DNA of 25,097 nt from DASUSF01 sp036375275 (GCA_036375275.1 DASUSF010000185.1:1-25097), one strand, 5' to 3'. Positions 15,995 to 23,592 are shown, counted from the stretch's first letter. Program-made: numbers and translations. Notes: generated by a model from the sequence alone, not told the origin.

Positions 15995-17022
15995 GCCGGG
16001 GCGGCGCCTCGCCGCCCAGGCGCATCAACCTCGCGCTCCAGGGCGGCGGCGCGCACGGCGCGTTCACCTGGGGCGTGCTCGACCGGCTGCTCGAGGAGCC
16101 GGCGATCGAGATCGAGGGGATCTGCGGGACCAGCGCCGGGGCGATGAACGCGGTCGCCCTCGCCCAGGGCTTCATGGACGACGGCGCCGAGGGGGCGCGC
16201 GCCGCGCTCGACCGCTTCTGGGACACCGTCGCGAGGGTCGGCGCCATGAGCCCGATCCAGCGCAGCGTGATCGACCGGCTCCTCGGCAGCTGGCGGTTGG
16301 AGACCTCGCCGGCCTACCTGATGTTCGACCTCTTCACGCGGATGTTGTCGCCGCACCAGTTCAACCCGCTGAACCTCAATCCCCTGCGCGATCTGCTCGA
16401 TGAGGCGATCGACTTCGAGCGGGTGCGGGCCTGCCGGGAATTGAAGTTGTTCGTCTGTGCGACCAACGTCCGGAGCGGCAAGATCAAGGTCTTCACCAAC
16501 CCGGAGCTGTCCGCCGACGCGATCATGGCCTCGGCCTGCCTGCCGCACCTGTTCCAGGCGGTCGAGATCGGCGGGGAGCCCTACTGGGACGGCGGCTACA
16601 TGGGCAACCCCGCGATCTTCCCGCTGATCTATCACTGCCAGTCGAGCGACGTGGTGATCGTCCAGATCAACCCCCTCCACCGGGAGACCGTGCCCGTCGC
16701 CGCGCACGACATCATGAACCGGGTCAACGAGATCAGCTTCAACTCGACCCTGATGCGCGAGATGCGGGCGGTCCACTTCGTCACCCGGCTGATCGACGAG
16801 GGCCGCCTCGAGCGCGGCCACTACAAGCGGATGCTGATCCACATGATCGAGGCGGACGAGGCGCTGAAGCCGCTCGGGGCTTCGAGCAAGGCGAACGTCG
16901 AGCGTGATTTTCTGCTCCATCTGAAGGGGATCGGCCGCACGGCCTGCACCGACTGGCTGAAGCGGAACCTGGACCGGCTGGGGGTCGAATCCACGGTCGA
17001 CCTCGAGGCCACCTGGCTCTGA
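15991..17022 (+). CDS. Patatin-like phospholipase family protein
   Basis: Serine lipid acyl hydrolase fold, 343 residues, no signal peptide, so probably cytoplasmic. The oxyanion loop LQGGGAHGAFTWG is at 16-28; the nucleophile is Ser48 in GTSAG; the dyad Asp200 lies in WDGGYMGNP. A C-terminal part after residue 250 (HFVTRLIDEGRL, YKRMLIHMIEADE) resembles the DUF3734 tail of this subfamily. The start is GTG 15991, overlapping the bdhA stop by four bases, with no clear ribosome-binding site, so coupling to bdhA is likely. Substrate is not shown by sequence: phospholipid is the default, but native polyhydroxybutyrate is a good alternative given bdhA. Confidence 0.88.
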   Translation: MSRGGASPPRRINLALQGGGAHGAFTWGVLDRLLEEPAIEIEGICGTSAGAMNAVALAQGFMDDGAEGARAALDRFWDTVARVGAMSPIQRSVIDRLLGSWRLETSPAYLMFDLFTRMLSPHQFNPLNLNPLRDLLDEAIDFERVRACRELKLFVCATNVRSGKIKVFTNPELSADAIMASACLPHLFQAVEIGGEPYWDGGYMGNPAIFPLIYHCQSSDVVIVQINPLHRETVPVAAHDIMNRVNEISFNSTLMREMRAVHFVTRLIDEGRLERGHYKRMLIHMIEADEALKPLGASSKANVERDFLLHLKGIGRTACTDWLKRNLDRLGVESTVDLEATWL

Positions 17023-17047
17023 GGCGGGGCGCCGCGCGATGGCCGGC

Positions 17048-17062
17048 AGGAGGCTCGCGGTG
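17048..17062 (+). promoter_or_regulatory. Shine-Dalgarno sequence deciding the adenylate cyclase start
   Basis: AGGAGG at 17048-17053 is six bases before GTG 17060. An in-frame ATG at 17039 lies upstream of this site, and its own best upstream match (GAGG near 17021-17024) is about 14 bases away, so the GTG start is preferred. Confidence 0.6.
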
Positions 17063-18445
17063 AGCCACGAGGCGGGCGGCCGGACCGTGCCGGCGATCGG
17101 CCCGGGCCGGCGGGCGGCGCGCCTGCTGCTCGGCCCGCCGTTGCCGGGGCGGGCGCCCGAGCGGGTGACCCGGGCGATCGAGGGCGAGCAGGAGCGGAGC
17201 GAGATCCTGGTGAGCCTGATCCAGCTCGCGGCGATCGGGGTCTTCGCCCTGCTCTACACGGTGAGCCCCAAGGCCTTCCCGCCCGAGGTGCCGTTCGAGC
17301 CCGTCCCGGTCACGCTCGCCGTCTACGCCGCGTTCACCGTGCTCAGGCTCTGGCTCGCCTGGACCCGGCGCCTCCAGCGCTGGTTCCTGGCGCTTTCCGT
17401 GGTGGTCGACATCGGGGCGCTGATGGTGACCATCTGGAGCTTCCACCTGCAGTACCAGGCGCCGCCGGCGATCTACCTGAAGGCGCCGACGCTGATGTAC
17501 GCCTTCATCCTGATCGCGCTCCGGACGCTCCGCTTCGAGCCGGGCTTCGTGCTGCTCGCCGGGATCACCGCCTCGTTCGGCTGGCTCGCGCTGGTCGCCT
17601 ACGCCGTGGTTGCCGGCGGGGCACCGATCACCCGGAACTGGGCCGAATACATGATGTCCTACTCGATCCTGCTCGGCGCCGAGTTCGACAAGGTGGTCTC
17701 GCTGCTGATGGTGACCATCATCCTCGCGATCGCGCTCCACCGGGCGCGCAAGGTGCTGGTCCAGGCGACCACCGAGCAGATGGCGGCGAGCGAGCTGTCG
17801 CGGTTCTTCGCCCCCGAGGTGGCGGGCCGAATCCGCGCCACCGAGGCCGCCATCCAGCCCGGCGAGGCGGAACTCCGCGATGCGGCGATCCTGATGGTCG
17901 ACCTCCGCGGCTTCACCCCCCTCAGCCAAGAGCTGCCGCCGCGCGACGTGATCGCGCTGCTCTCCGAGTACCAGTCGCGCATGGTCCAGGTGATCGACCT
18001 GCACGGCGGCAGCGTCGACAAGTTCTTGGGCGACGGCATCCTCGCGAGCTTCGGCGCCACCCGTTCGAGCCCGACCTATGCCCGGGACGCGCTCCTGGCG
18101 CTCGAGGGGATCGTCGATGCGGCCGCGGCCTGGGCGGCGGAACGCGAGCGCCAGGGACGGGTCGTGCCGCGGGTCGGCGCGGCGGTCGCGAGCGGCCGGG
18201 TGATGTTCGGCGCGATCGGCGACTCGACGCGCCTCGAGTACACGGTGATCGGCGACCCGGTGAACCTCGCCGCCAAGCTCGAGAAGCACACCAAGGTCGA
18301 GGACGCCCGCGCGCTCTGCTCCCGGTCGACCCTGGAGCTGGCTCGGGTGCAGGGCTTCCGCGAGCGCCGGCCGTTCGAGGTCAGGCAGGCGCGCGGCGTC
18401 GATGGCGTGGTCGGGCCGCTCGATCTCGCCGTGGTCGCGGCCTGA
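17060..18445 (+). CDS. Membrane-bound class III adenylate cyclase
   Basis: Makes cAMP from ATP. 461 residues from GTG 17060 (468 from ATG 17039). About six hydrophobic segments fill residues 45-235, with no extra sensor domain recognisable. A helical linker (EQMAASELSRFFAPEVAGRI) leads to the catalytic domain at about 270-425. Metal Asp281 (VDLRGF) and Asp325 (DKFLGDG) and purine-site Lys321 are present. Thr395 replaces the usual purine Asp, as in class IIIb enzymes. The transition-state Asn402 is present, but the partner Arg is Lys406 (VNLAAKLE). The sequence order otherwise supports an active cyclase. It may be transcribed with the patatin (gap 37 bases) and the next gene (gap 3). Confidence 0.88.
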   Translation: MSHEAGGRTVPAIGPGRRAARLLLGPPLPGRAPERVTRAIEGEQERSEILVSLIQLAAIGVFALLYTVSPKAFPPEVPFEPVPVTLAVYAAFTVLRLWLAWTRRLQRWFLALSVVVDIGALMVTIWSFHLQYQAPPAIYLKAPTLMYAFILIALRTLRFEPGFVLLAGITASFGWLALVAYAVVAGGAPITRNWAEYMMSYSILLGAEFDKVVSLLMVTIILAIALHRARKVLVQATTEQMAASELSRFFAPEVAGRIRATEAAIQPGEAELRDAAILMVDLRGFTPLSQELPPRDVIALLSEYQSRMVQVIDLHGGSVDKFLGDGILASFGATRSSPTYARDALLALEGIVDAAAAWAAERERQGRVVPRVGAAVASGRVMFGAIGDSTRLEYTVIGDPVNLAAKLEKHTKVEDARALCSRSTLELARVQGFRERRPFEVRQARGVDGVVGPLDLAVVAA

Positions 18446-18448
18446 CCC

Positions 18449-19288
18449 GTGGCGGCCGGCCTTCCGGCGGCGGCGGAGATCCTCCGCGCCCACGACCCGG
18501 GCCGCTTCCAGACCACGCTGTTCGCGCCGCCGCCGCAGCGCGCTGCGCTGATCGCGCTCTACGCCTTCGACTGCGAGATCGGCCGCGTGCGCCACGTGGT
18601 CAGCCAGCCGATGGCGGGGTTGATCCGCCTGCAGTGGTGGCGGGACGCCCTCGACGGCATCGCCGCCGGCGCGCCGCTCCAGCACCCGGTGGTGCAGGGG
18701 CTCCACGCCGCCTGGCCGGAGCTCGCGCCGGCGCGCGCCGAGCTGGACCGGGCGATCGATGCCCGCGAGAGCGAGCTCCAGGGCGTCCCTTTCGCGACGC
18801 TCGGCGAGCTCGAGCAGCACGTCGCCGCGACCGGCGGCAGCATCGCTCGCGCCGCCGCCACCGCCTGCGGCAGCCGCGAGACCCGCGGTCCCAAGGTCGC
18901 GGCCGAATGCGTCGGGCGGGCGTCCGCCCTGCTCCAGATCCTGCGCGAGGCCGGCGCCGACGCGCGCGCCGGACGCATGCTCCTGCCGCGGGCGCTGCTG
19001 GCCGCGCACGGCCTGGACCCGGAGACGGCGCTGGCGCGGGCGGCGGAGGGCGGGCTCGTCGGGCCGGCGCGGGCGGTCGCGGATCGCGCGGAAGGCTGGC
19101 TGGAGCGAGCCCGCCGCCAGTACGTGGGGCGCCAGATCCTGCCCGCGGTCCTGCCCGGCACGCTCGCCCGACGCTGGCTCAGCCGTCTCCGCCGGGCCGG
19201 CGACGATCCGCTCGATCCGGCCTTGAGCAGGCCCGACCCGCTGCTGCCGCTGGTCCTGCTCGGGCGGCGCTGGCTCGGTCGCTTCTGA
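18449..19288 (+). CDS. Squalene/phytoene synthase family protein, NDUFAF6-like
   Basis: 279 residues of the trans-isoprenyl diphosphate synthase head-to-head fold, but with degenerate catalytic motifs. The first Asp-rich motif is reduced to FDCEIGR (40-46) and the second reads LREAGADARAGRMLLP (165-180), without the RDxxED pattern. The stretch ALYAFDCEIGRV through LIRLQWWRDALDGI and the C-terminal DPLDPALSRPDPLLPL closely resemble the mitochondrial complex I assembly factor NDUFAF6 rather than carotenoid or hopanoid enzymes. No carotenoid or hopanoid genes are adjacent. A role in respiratory complex assembly is inferred. GTG start at 18449, three bases after the cyclase stop. Confidence 0.82.
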   Translation: MAAGLPAAAEILRAHDPGRFQTTLFAPPPQRAALIALYAFDCEIGRVRHVVSQPMAGLIRLQWWRDALDGIAAGAPLQHPVVQGLHAAWPELAPARAELDRAIDARESELQGVPFATLGELEQHVAATGGSIARAAATACGSRETRGPKVAAECVGRASALLQILREAGADARAGRMLLPRALLAAHGLDPETALARAAEGGLVGPARAVADRAEGWLERARRQYVGRQILPAVLPGTLARRWLSRLRRAGDDPLDPALSRPDPLLPLVLLGRRWLGRF

Positions 19289-19291
19289 GGT

Positions 19292-19762
19292 TCATTCGCC
19301 GGCCCAGGTGACCTCGGCACCGTGCAGCGCGACCGTGCTCACGTTCATCTTGGCGCTGCCCTCGATGACCTCGCGGGAATAGACCACGTAGACCAGGGTC
19401 TCGTGCGCCTCGTCGTAGATCCGCCGGACCGCGAGGCTCTTGAAGATGAAGCTCTTGCGCTCGCTGAAGACCTCCTCGCCCTCCTCGTCGCGCTCGATGT
19501 CGCCGATCACGATCGGCCCGGTCTGCCGGCAGGCGATCGAGGCGTTGGAGGGGTCCTCGAACCAGTTGCCCTGCCACACCCGGTCGATCAGGCCGCGCTC
19601 GAAGTGGGTGATGTGGCAGGTGACGCCCTGAACCTTCGGATCCTCGAGCGCATCGACCACGATCTCGTTGCCGGTCCAGTCGTTGGTGAAGCTGCCGACC
19701 TCCTCGGCGCCCGCAGGCGAGGCGAGCGTCAGCCCGACCGCCATCGCCACCATCTGCCACAT
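19292..19762 (-). CDS. creA: CreA family protein
   Basis: 156 residues. A signal peptide with cleavage near SPAGA-EE (about residue 19) predicts a periplasmic protein. CreA-family marks are GSFTNDWTGNEIVVDALEDP, VQGVTCHITHFERG, DPSNASIACRQTGPI, and SLAVRRIYDEAHETLVYVVY with a C-terminal EGSAKMNVSTVAL. The two Cys (in VTCHI and IACRQ) could form a disulfide. The biochemical role of CreA is unknown despite its wide distribution. The gene lies 33 bases downstream of the HtrA-like gene on the same strand, so they may form an operon. Its stop is three bases from the stop of the facing gene, leaving no room for a separate terminator. Confidence 0.9.
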   Translation of the reverse strand: MWQMVAMAVGLTLASPAGAEEVGSFTNDWTGNEIVVDALEDPKVQGVTCHITHFERGLIDRVWQGNWFEDPSNASIACRQTGPIVIGDIERDEEGEEVFSERKSFIFKSLAVRRIYDEAHETLVYVVYSREVIEGSAKMNVSTVALHGAEVTWAGE

Positions 19763-19795
19763 GACCAGGGGCCTCTCTGTCGTTCGTGGAGCGGC

Positions 19796-20809
19796 TCAGA
19801 AGTCCGGGCGCAGCTTGAGCCAGCGGTAGCGGTCGCCGCTCTGCACCGGGATCTGCTCGACCGCCATGCCCTTCAACAGGTCGAGCTCGACCAGGGTTCC
19901 GGCGTTCCCGCGGCCCCAGAGGTGGCGGTAGAAGTCGGCGAGGCCCTCGACCGCCTCGCCGTCGACCCCGAGCACGATGTCGTTCGTCGTCAGGCCCGCG
20001 CCGGCGGCCGGACCCCCCGGCGTCACCCGGGTGACGAACACCCGCCCGCGGTGCTCCTCGAAGGAAGCGCCGAGCCAGGGTCGCGGGGGATCGCGGCGCC
20101 GCCCGTCGGCGAGCAGATCGGCGAGGATCGGTTTCAGGTGGTCGACCGGCACGAACATGTTGCCCGGGAGCGGCCGCCCGCCTCCGGCGGCGTCGTTGAC
20201 GAACAGGCTGCCGATCCCGATCAGCCGGCCGTCCTGATCGAACAGCGCCGCGCCCCCGAACTGCTCGTGCGGGGGCGAGGTGAAGATCGCGTCCTCGAGC
20301 AGATACTCCCAGTAGCCCGCGAACGGGCGCCGGTCGACCGCATACACGCCCACGGCGTCGAGGCCGCCCGCGCGGCTCACCGCGAGCAGCGGCTGGCGCG
20401 GCAGGACGTCCTCGGCCGAGCCGAGCGCGACCGGCGTGCCGCCGACGCTGCCGATGGCCCGGATCAGACCGAAGCCGCTCTCGTGGTCGTAGGCGACCAG
20501 ATCGGCCGGGACCGGCTCGGCGTCGCCGCCTTCGACCTCGATCTCGCGGGCCTCGAGAATCAGGTAGCCGATCGTCAGGATCAGCCCGCTGTCGTCGATC
20601 AGGACCCCGCTCCCGACCCGGTGCTGGCCGAGCGAGTCGGCGGTGCGCGCGTCGGAGGGGACGCGCGCGCTCACCTGGACCACGGCGTCGAGCGCATCGC
20701 CTGGGGCGGCCCCGAGCGAGACGCGCGGAGCGGCGAGGAGGAGGAGGACCAGAAGGCCCACGAGCGAACCCGCGAGGGGTACCGCCTCTCGTCTCGGATG
20801 CCTCGACAT
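19796..20809 (-). CDS. HtrA/S1C-like pseudoprotease with PDZ domain
   Basis: 337 residues. An N-terminal hydrophobic segment (11-34) is a signal peptide or anchor, so the rest is periplasmic. A trypsin-like domain (about 40-230) keeps the family frame: VGSGVLIDDSGLILT, AYDHESGFGLIR, ALFDQDGRLIGIGS. All three catalytic positions are changed: His of TNxHV is Tyr82 in TIGYLI, Asp of TDLALL is Gly112 in SGFGLI, and Ser of GNSGGP is Gly185 in QFGGAA. A PDZ domain (about 245-325) is intact with GGPAAGAGLTTNDIVLGVDG. It is probably a peptide-binding, non-cleaving protein. GGAGAGG precedes the ATG. Confidence 0.85.
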   Translation of the reverse strand: MSRHPRREAVPLAGSLVGLLVLLLLAAPRVSLGAAPGDALDAVVQVSARVPSDARTADSLGQHRVGSGVLIDDSGLILTIGYLILEAREIEVEGGDAEPVPADLVAYDHESGFGLIRAIGSVGGTPVALGSAEDVLPRQPLLAVSRAGGLDAVGVYAVDRRPFAGYWEYLLEDAIFTSPPHEQFGGAALFDQDGRLIGIGSLFVNDAAGGGRPLPGNMFVPVDHLKPILADLLADGRRRDPPRPWLGASFEEHRGRVFVTRVTPGGPAAGAGLTTNDIVLGVDGEAVEGLADFYRHLWGRGNAGTLVELDLLKGMAVEQIPVQSGDRYRWLKLRPDF

Positions 20810-20917
20810 TGCCGCCTCTCCACCCGCGCGAGCATCACCGGTGGCCGGCGCGGACGACCTTGTCCCATTGATATGGCGCTGCGGCGGGCCGCGTCATCCC
20901 TGGCGCCTCGCCGCCCC

Positions 20918-20946
20918 ATGACAGCGCCCGGTGCCGCTCCTATAGT
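20918..20946 (+). promoter_or_regulatory. Sigma-70 type promoter of the argE-like operon
   Basis: ATGACA (20918-20923) and TATAGT (20941-20946) are separated by exactly 17 bases; each differs from consensus at one position. Transcription would start near 20953, giving a leader of about 26 bases with GGAGGAGG (20965-20972) six bases before the TTG start at 20979. Confidence 0.75.
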
Positions 20947-20978
20947 CGCGGCCGTCCGGGATCCGGAGGAGGGCGCGC

Positions 20979-22142
20979 TTGGCGGAACGGGGTGCACGGC
21001 AGCTGCTCGAGCGGCTGGTCGGGTTCGACACCACGAGCGCCAGATCCAACCTGGCGCTGATCGACTTCGTGCAGGGCTACCTCGAGGACCAGCGGGTGCC
21101 GTCGTCCCGGGTCTACGACGACACTGGCGGCAAGGCGAACCTGCTCGCGACGATCGGCCCGGCCGACCGTCCGGCGCTCGTGCTGTCCGGCCACACCGAC
21201 GTGGTGCCCGTAGACGGTCAGGCGTGGTCGAGCGACCCGTTCACCTGCGTCGAGCGGGACGGGCGCCTGTTCGGCCGCGGCACGGCGGACATGAAGGGCT
21301 TCCTCGCCGCGGTGCTGAGCCGGGTAGCGGCCTGGCGGGGCGCGCGGCTCGAGGCGCCGGTCGTCCTCGCCTTCAGCTACGACGAGGAGGTCGGCTGCAA
21401 GGGCGTGCCGCGGCTGATCGACCGGCTTCTGGACGAGCTGCCCGCCGCTCCGCTCGGGGCGGTGATCGGCGAGCCGACCATGCTGCGTCCGGTCGACGGC
21501 CACAAGGGCAAGGGCGGCTACCGGGTCCTGGTCCAGGGCCGCGCCGGCCACTCGGCCCGGCCCGGGGACGCGGTCAACGCCATCGAGGTGGCGGCCGAGA
21601 TCATCGCCCTGCTGCGGCGGATCAACGCCCGCCTTCGGAGCGAGGGCCCCTTCGCGGACGGCTTCGATCCGCCGCATTGCACCCTCAGCGTCGGAACCAT
21701 CGCGGGCGGCACGGCGATGAACATCGTCGTGGGGCAGTGCAGCCTCGTGTTCGAATGCCGGACGCTGCCGGGGGTCGCGACGGACGATCTGCTCCACGAG
21801 GTGCGGACGTTCGTCGAGCGGGAGCTTCTGCCGCAGATGCGCGACGTCGCGCCGGAATCGGAGATCGTGATCGAGGAGCTGCTGAGCTATCCCGGCCTTG
21901 CGCCGGAGGATGGCGCGCCGATCGAGCCGCTGGTGCGCGAGATCGCCGGCGCCGAACGCTCGGGCAAGGCGGCGTTCGGCACCGAAGCCGGCCACTATGC
22001 GGCGCGCGGCATCCCGGCAATGGTCTGCGGGCCGGGCGACATCGCCGTCGCTCACAGGCCGGACGAGCACCTCTCGCTCGACCAGCTGTCCCGCTGCACG
22101 ACCTTCCTCGACCGGCTGGTCGAGCGGGTGGCCCGCGCCTGA
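20979..22142 (+). CDS. argE: Acetylornithine deacetylase (M20 family)
   Basis: Zinc-dependent amidohydrolase that removes the acetyl group from N-acetylornithine or a similar N-acyl amino acid; cytoplasmic. 387 residues. Metal and catalytic residues are visible: His72 and Asp74 in SGHTDVVPVDG, Asp104 in GRGTADMKG, Glu136-Glu137 in SYDEEVGC, and a late His in RPDEHLSLDQL. The lid domain includes GHKGKGGYRVLVQGRAGHSA. TTG 20979 is chosen because GGAGGAGG lies six bases upstream and no other start fits. It leads a three-gene operon with an AstE-like hydrolase and an acetyltransferase, so its true substrate may not be acetylornithine. Confidence 0.85.
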   Translation: MAERGARQLLERLVGFDTTSARSNLALIDFVQGYLEDQRVPSSRVYDDTGGKANLLATIGPADRPALVLSGHTDVVPVDGQAWSSDPFTCVERDGRLFGRGTADMKGFLAAVLSRVAAWRGARLEAPVVLAFSYDEEVGCKGVPRLIDRLLDELPAAPLGAVIGEPTMLRPVDGHKGKGGYRVLVQGRAGHSARPGDAVNAIEVAAEIIALLRRINARLRSEGPFADGFDPPHCTLSVGTIAGGTAMNIVVGQCSLVFECRTLPGVATDDLLHEVRTFVERELLPQMRDVAPESEIVIEELLSYPGLAPEDGAPIEPLVREIAGAERSGKAAFGTEAGHYAARGIPAMVCGPGDIAVAHRPDEHLSLDQLSRCTTFLDRLVERVARA

Positions 22143-23089
22143 TGAGCGAGGTCGTGGTCGAGATCGAGGCGCCGGACATCGAGCGCTTCCGGCGTGGCAA
22201 CACCGGCATCCCGTTCGCAACCGCGCTCGAGTCGGGGCGGCCGGGCCCCAACGTCCTGATCACCGCGCTCACCCACGGCAACGAGCTGTCCGGCGCGCAC
22301 GCCCTGGTCCGGCTGTTCGAGACCGATGTCCGGCCCGCGCGCGGGCAGCTGACGCTCGCCTTCGTGAACACGGACGCATATGCGCGCTTCGATCCCGCCA
22401 ACCCGCGGGCGACCCGCTACCTCGACGAGGATCTGAACCGCGTCTGGTCGCCGGACACGCTCGACGGCGGGCGGCGCTCACGCGAGCTCGAGCGGGCCAG
22501 GCAGCTCCGCCCGTTGATCGAAGCCGCCGACTATCTCCTCGACCTCCACTCGATGCAGCTGCCGTCGCCGCCGCTGCTGCTCGTCGGGCTGCACGAGAAG
22601 GGCCGGCGGCTCGCCCGCCGGATGGGCTTCCCGGGGACGGTGGTGGCCGACGAAGGCCATCGGAACGGGGTCCGGATGCGCGACCACGGCCGCTTCGGGC
22701 GGGCCGACGATCCCGCGACCGCGATTCTGGTCGAGTGTGGCCAGCACTGGGCGCGGACGTCGGTCGACGTGGCGATCCTGACCTGCCGGCAGTTCCTCCA
22801 GGCCCTCGATCTGGTTCCCGCGGCCGCGTTGGATCGCCTTGCGCCGGCGCCGCCGCCCGTCGAGCAGCGTGTGGTCGAGGTCACGGAGGCGGTGACCGTG
22901 GAGCGTGGGCCGTTTCGCTTCGTCGATGCCTACCAGGGGCTCGAGGTCGTGGCCGAGGCCGGCACCGTGATCGCCCACGACGGTGATCGTCCGGTGACCA
23001 CCCCCTACGACGGCTGCGTCCTGATCATGCCGTCCCAGCGCCTCGCGACCGGGCTGACCGCGGTCCGGCTGGGCCGCCAGGTGGCCTGA
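22142..23089 (+). CDS. Succinylglutamate desuccinylase/aspartoacylase family protein
   Basis: M14-type zinc carboxypeptidase fold that hydrolyses N-acyl amino acids. 315 residues. Zinc ligands are the His and Glu of THGNELSG (about residues 45-52) and the His of LLDLHSMQ; the general base Glu is in ILVECGQHW. RYLDEDLNRVW supplies the substrate-binding Asn-Arg. A C-terminal beta domain follows from about residue 245. The ATG overlaps the argE stop by one base (TGATG). It could be AstE-like, aspartoacylase-like or a related deacylase; ast pathway neighbours are absent, so I assign no symbol. The frame is open far upstream, but that part is antisense or out of frame with real genes. Confidence 0.87.
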   Translation: MSEVVVEIEAPDIERFRRGNTGIPFATALESGRPGPNVLITALTHGNELSGAHALVRLFETDVRPARGQLTLAFVNTDAYARFDPANPRATRYLDEDLNRVWSPDTLDGGRRSRELERARQLRPLIEAADYLLDLHSMQLPSPPLLLVGLHEKGRRLARRMGFPGTVVADEGHRNGVRMRDHGRFGRADDPATAILVECGQHWARTSVDVAILTCRQFLQALDLVPAAALDRLAPAPPPVEQRVVEVTEAVTVERGPFRFVDAYQGLEVVAEAGTVIAHDGDRPVTTPYDGCVLIMPSQRLATGLTAVRLGRQVA

Positions 23090-23577
23090 TGGCCGCGCTC
23101 CGGATTCGCGACGCGGTGGCGGACGACGCCGGCGCCATCGCGGACCTGATCCGCCAGTTCAGCGCCGAGGACGGCCAGGCCAGCCCGATCACGCCCGAGG
23201 AGGTCCTCCGGAACGCCTTCGGGCCGCGGCCGCGCTTCTTCGTCATCGTGGCGGAGGAGGCGGCGCGGATCGCCGGCTACGTCCTCTACTACCCGAGCTA
23301 CGATACCGACCACGCCGCGCGCGGCTTCTATCTGCAGGACGTCTACGTTCGGCCGGAGGCCCGGGGCCGCGGCATCGGCCGGGCGCTGATGGCCGAAGCC
23401 GCGCAGCGCTGTCTGCAGGACGGGGGCCTGTACCTGTTCTGGAACGCGCTGGAGGGCAACGCCGGCGGCCGCGCCTTCTACCGCGCGATCGGCGCCCGGG
23501 AGGAGCCGGTGGTCACCCTGAGCCTGCAGCCGGAGAGCCTCCGCGTGCTGGCGGCGATGCGCGCCCAGGAAAGGTGA
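23089..23577 (+). CDS. GNAT family N-acetyltransferase
   Basis: 162 residues covering a whole GNAT domain. The acetyl-CoA pyrophosphate loop is RPEARGRGIGRAL (about residues 87-99), after the beta strand FYLQDVYV; NALEGNAGGRAFYRAIGA is the C-terminal alpha-beta part. The YYPSYDTDHAARGFYLQDV region resembles diamine (spermidine/spermine-type) acetyltransferases, so an amine or diamino acid substrate is a reasonable guess. Its ATG overlaps the preceding stop by one base (TGATG), so it belongs to the same operon as the two deacylases. Confidence 0.88.
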   Translation: MAALRIRDAVADDAGAIADLIRQFSAEDGQASPITPEEVLRNAFGPRPRFFVIVAEEAARIAGYVLYYPSYDTDHAARGFYLQDVYVRPEARGRGIGRALMAEAAQRCLQDGGLYLFWNALEGNAGGRAFYRAIGAREEPVVTLSLQPESLRVLAAMRAQER

Positions 23578-23592
23578 GCGTAAGCTTCGCCC

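Noticed and set aside
16781..19009. Open frame of 742 codons on the minus strand opposite patatin, cyclase and NDUFAF6-like genes
   Set aside because: Crosses three real genes in antisense and shows no recognisable motif.
19322..22141. Long upstream extension of the AstE-like frame
   Set aside because: The frame is open by chance; this part is antisense to creA and the pseudoprotease or out of frame with argE. Only 22142-23089 looks like protein.
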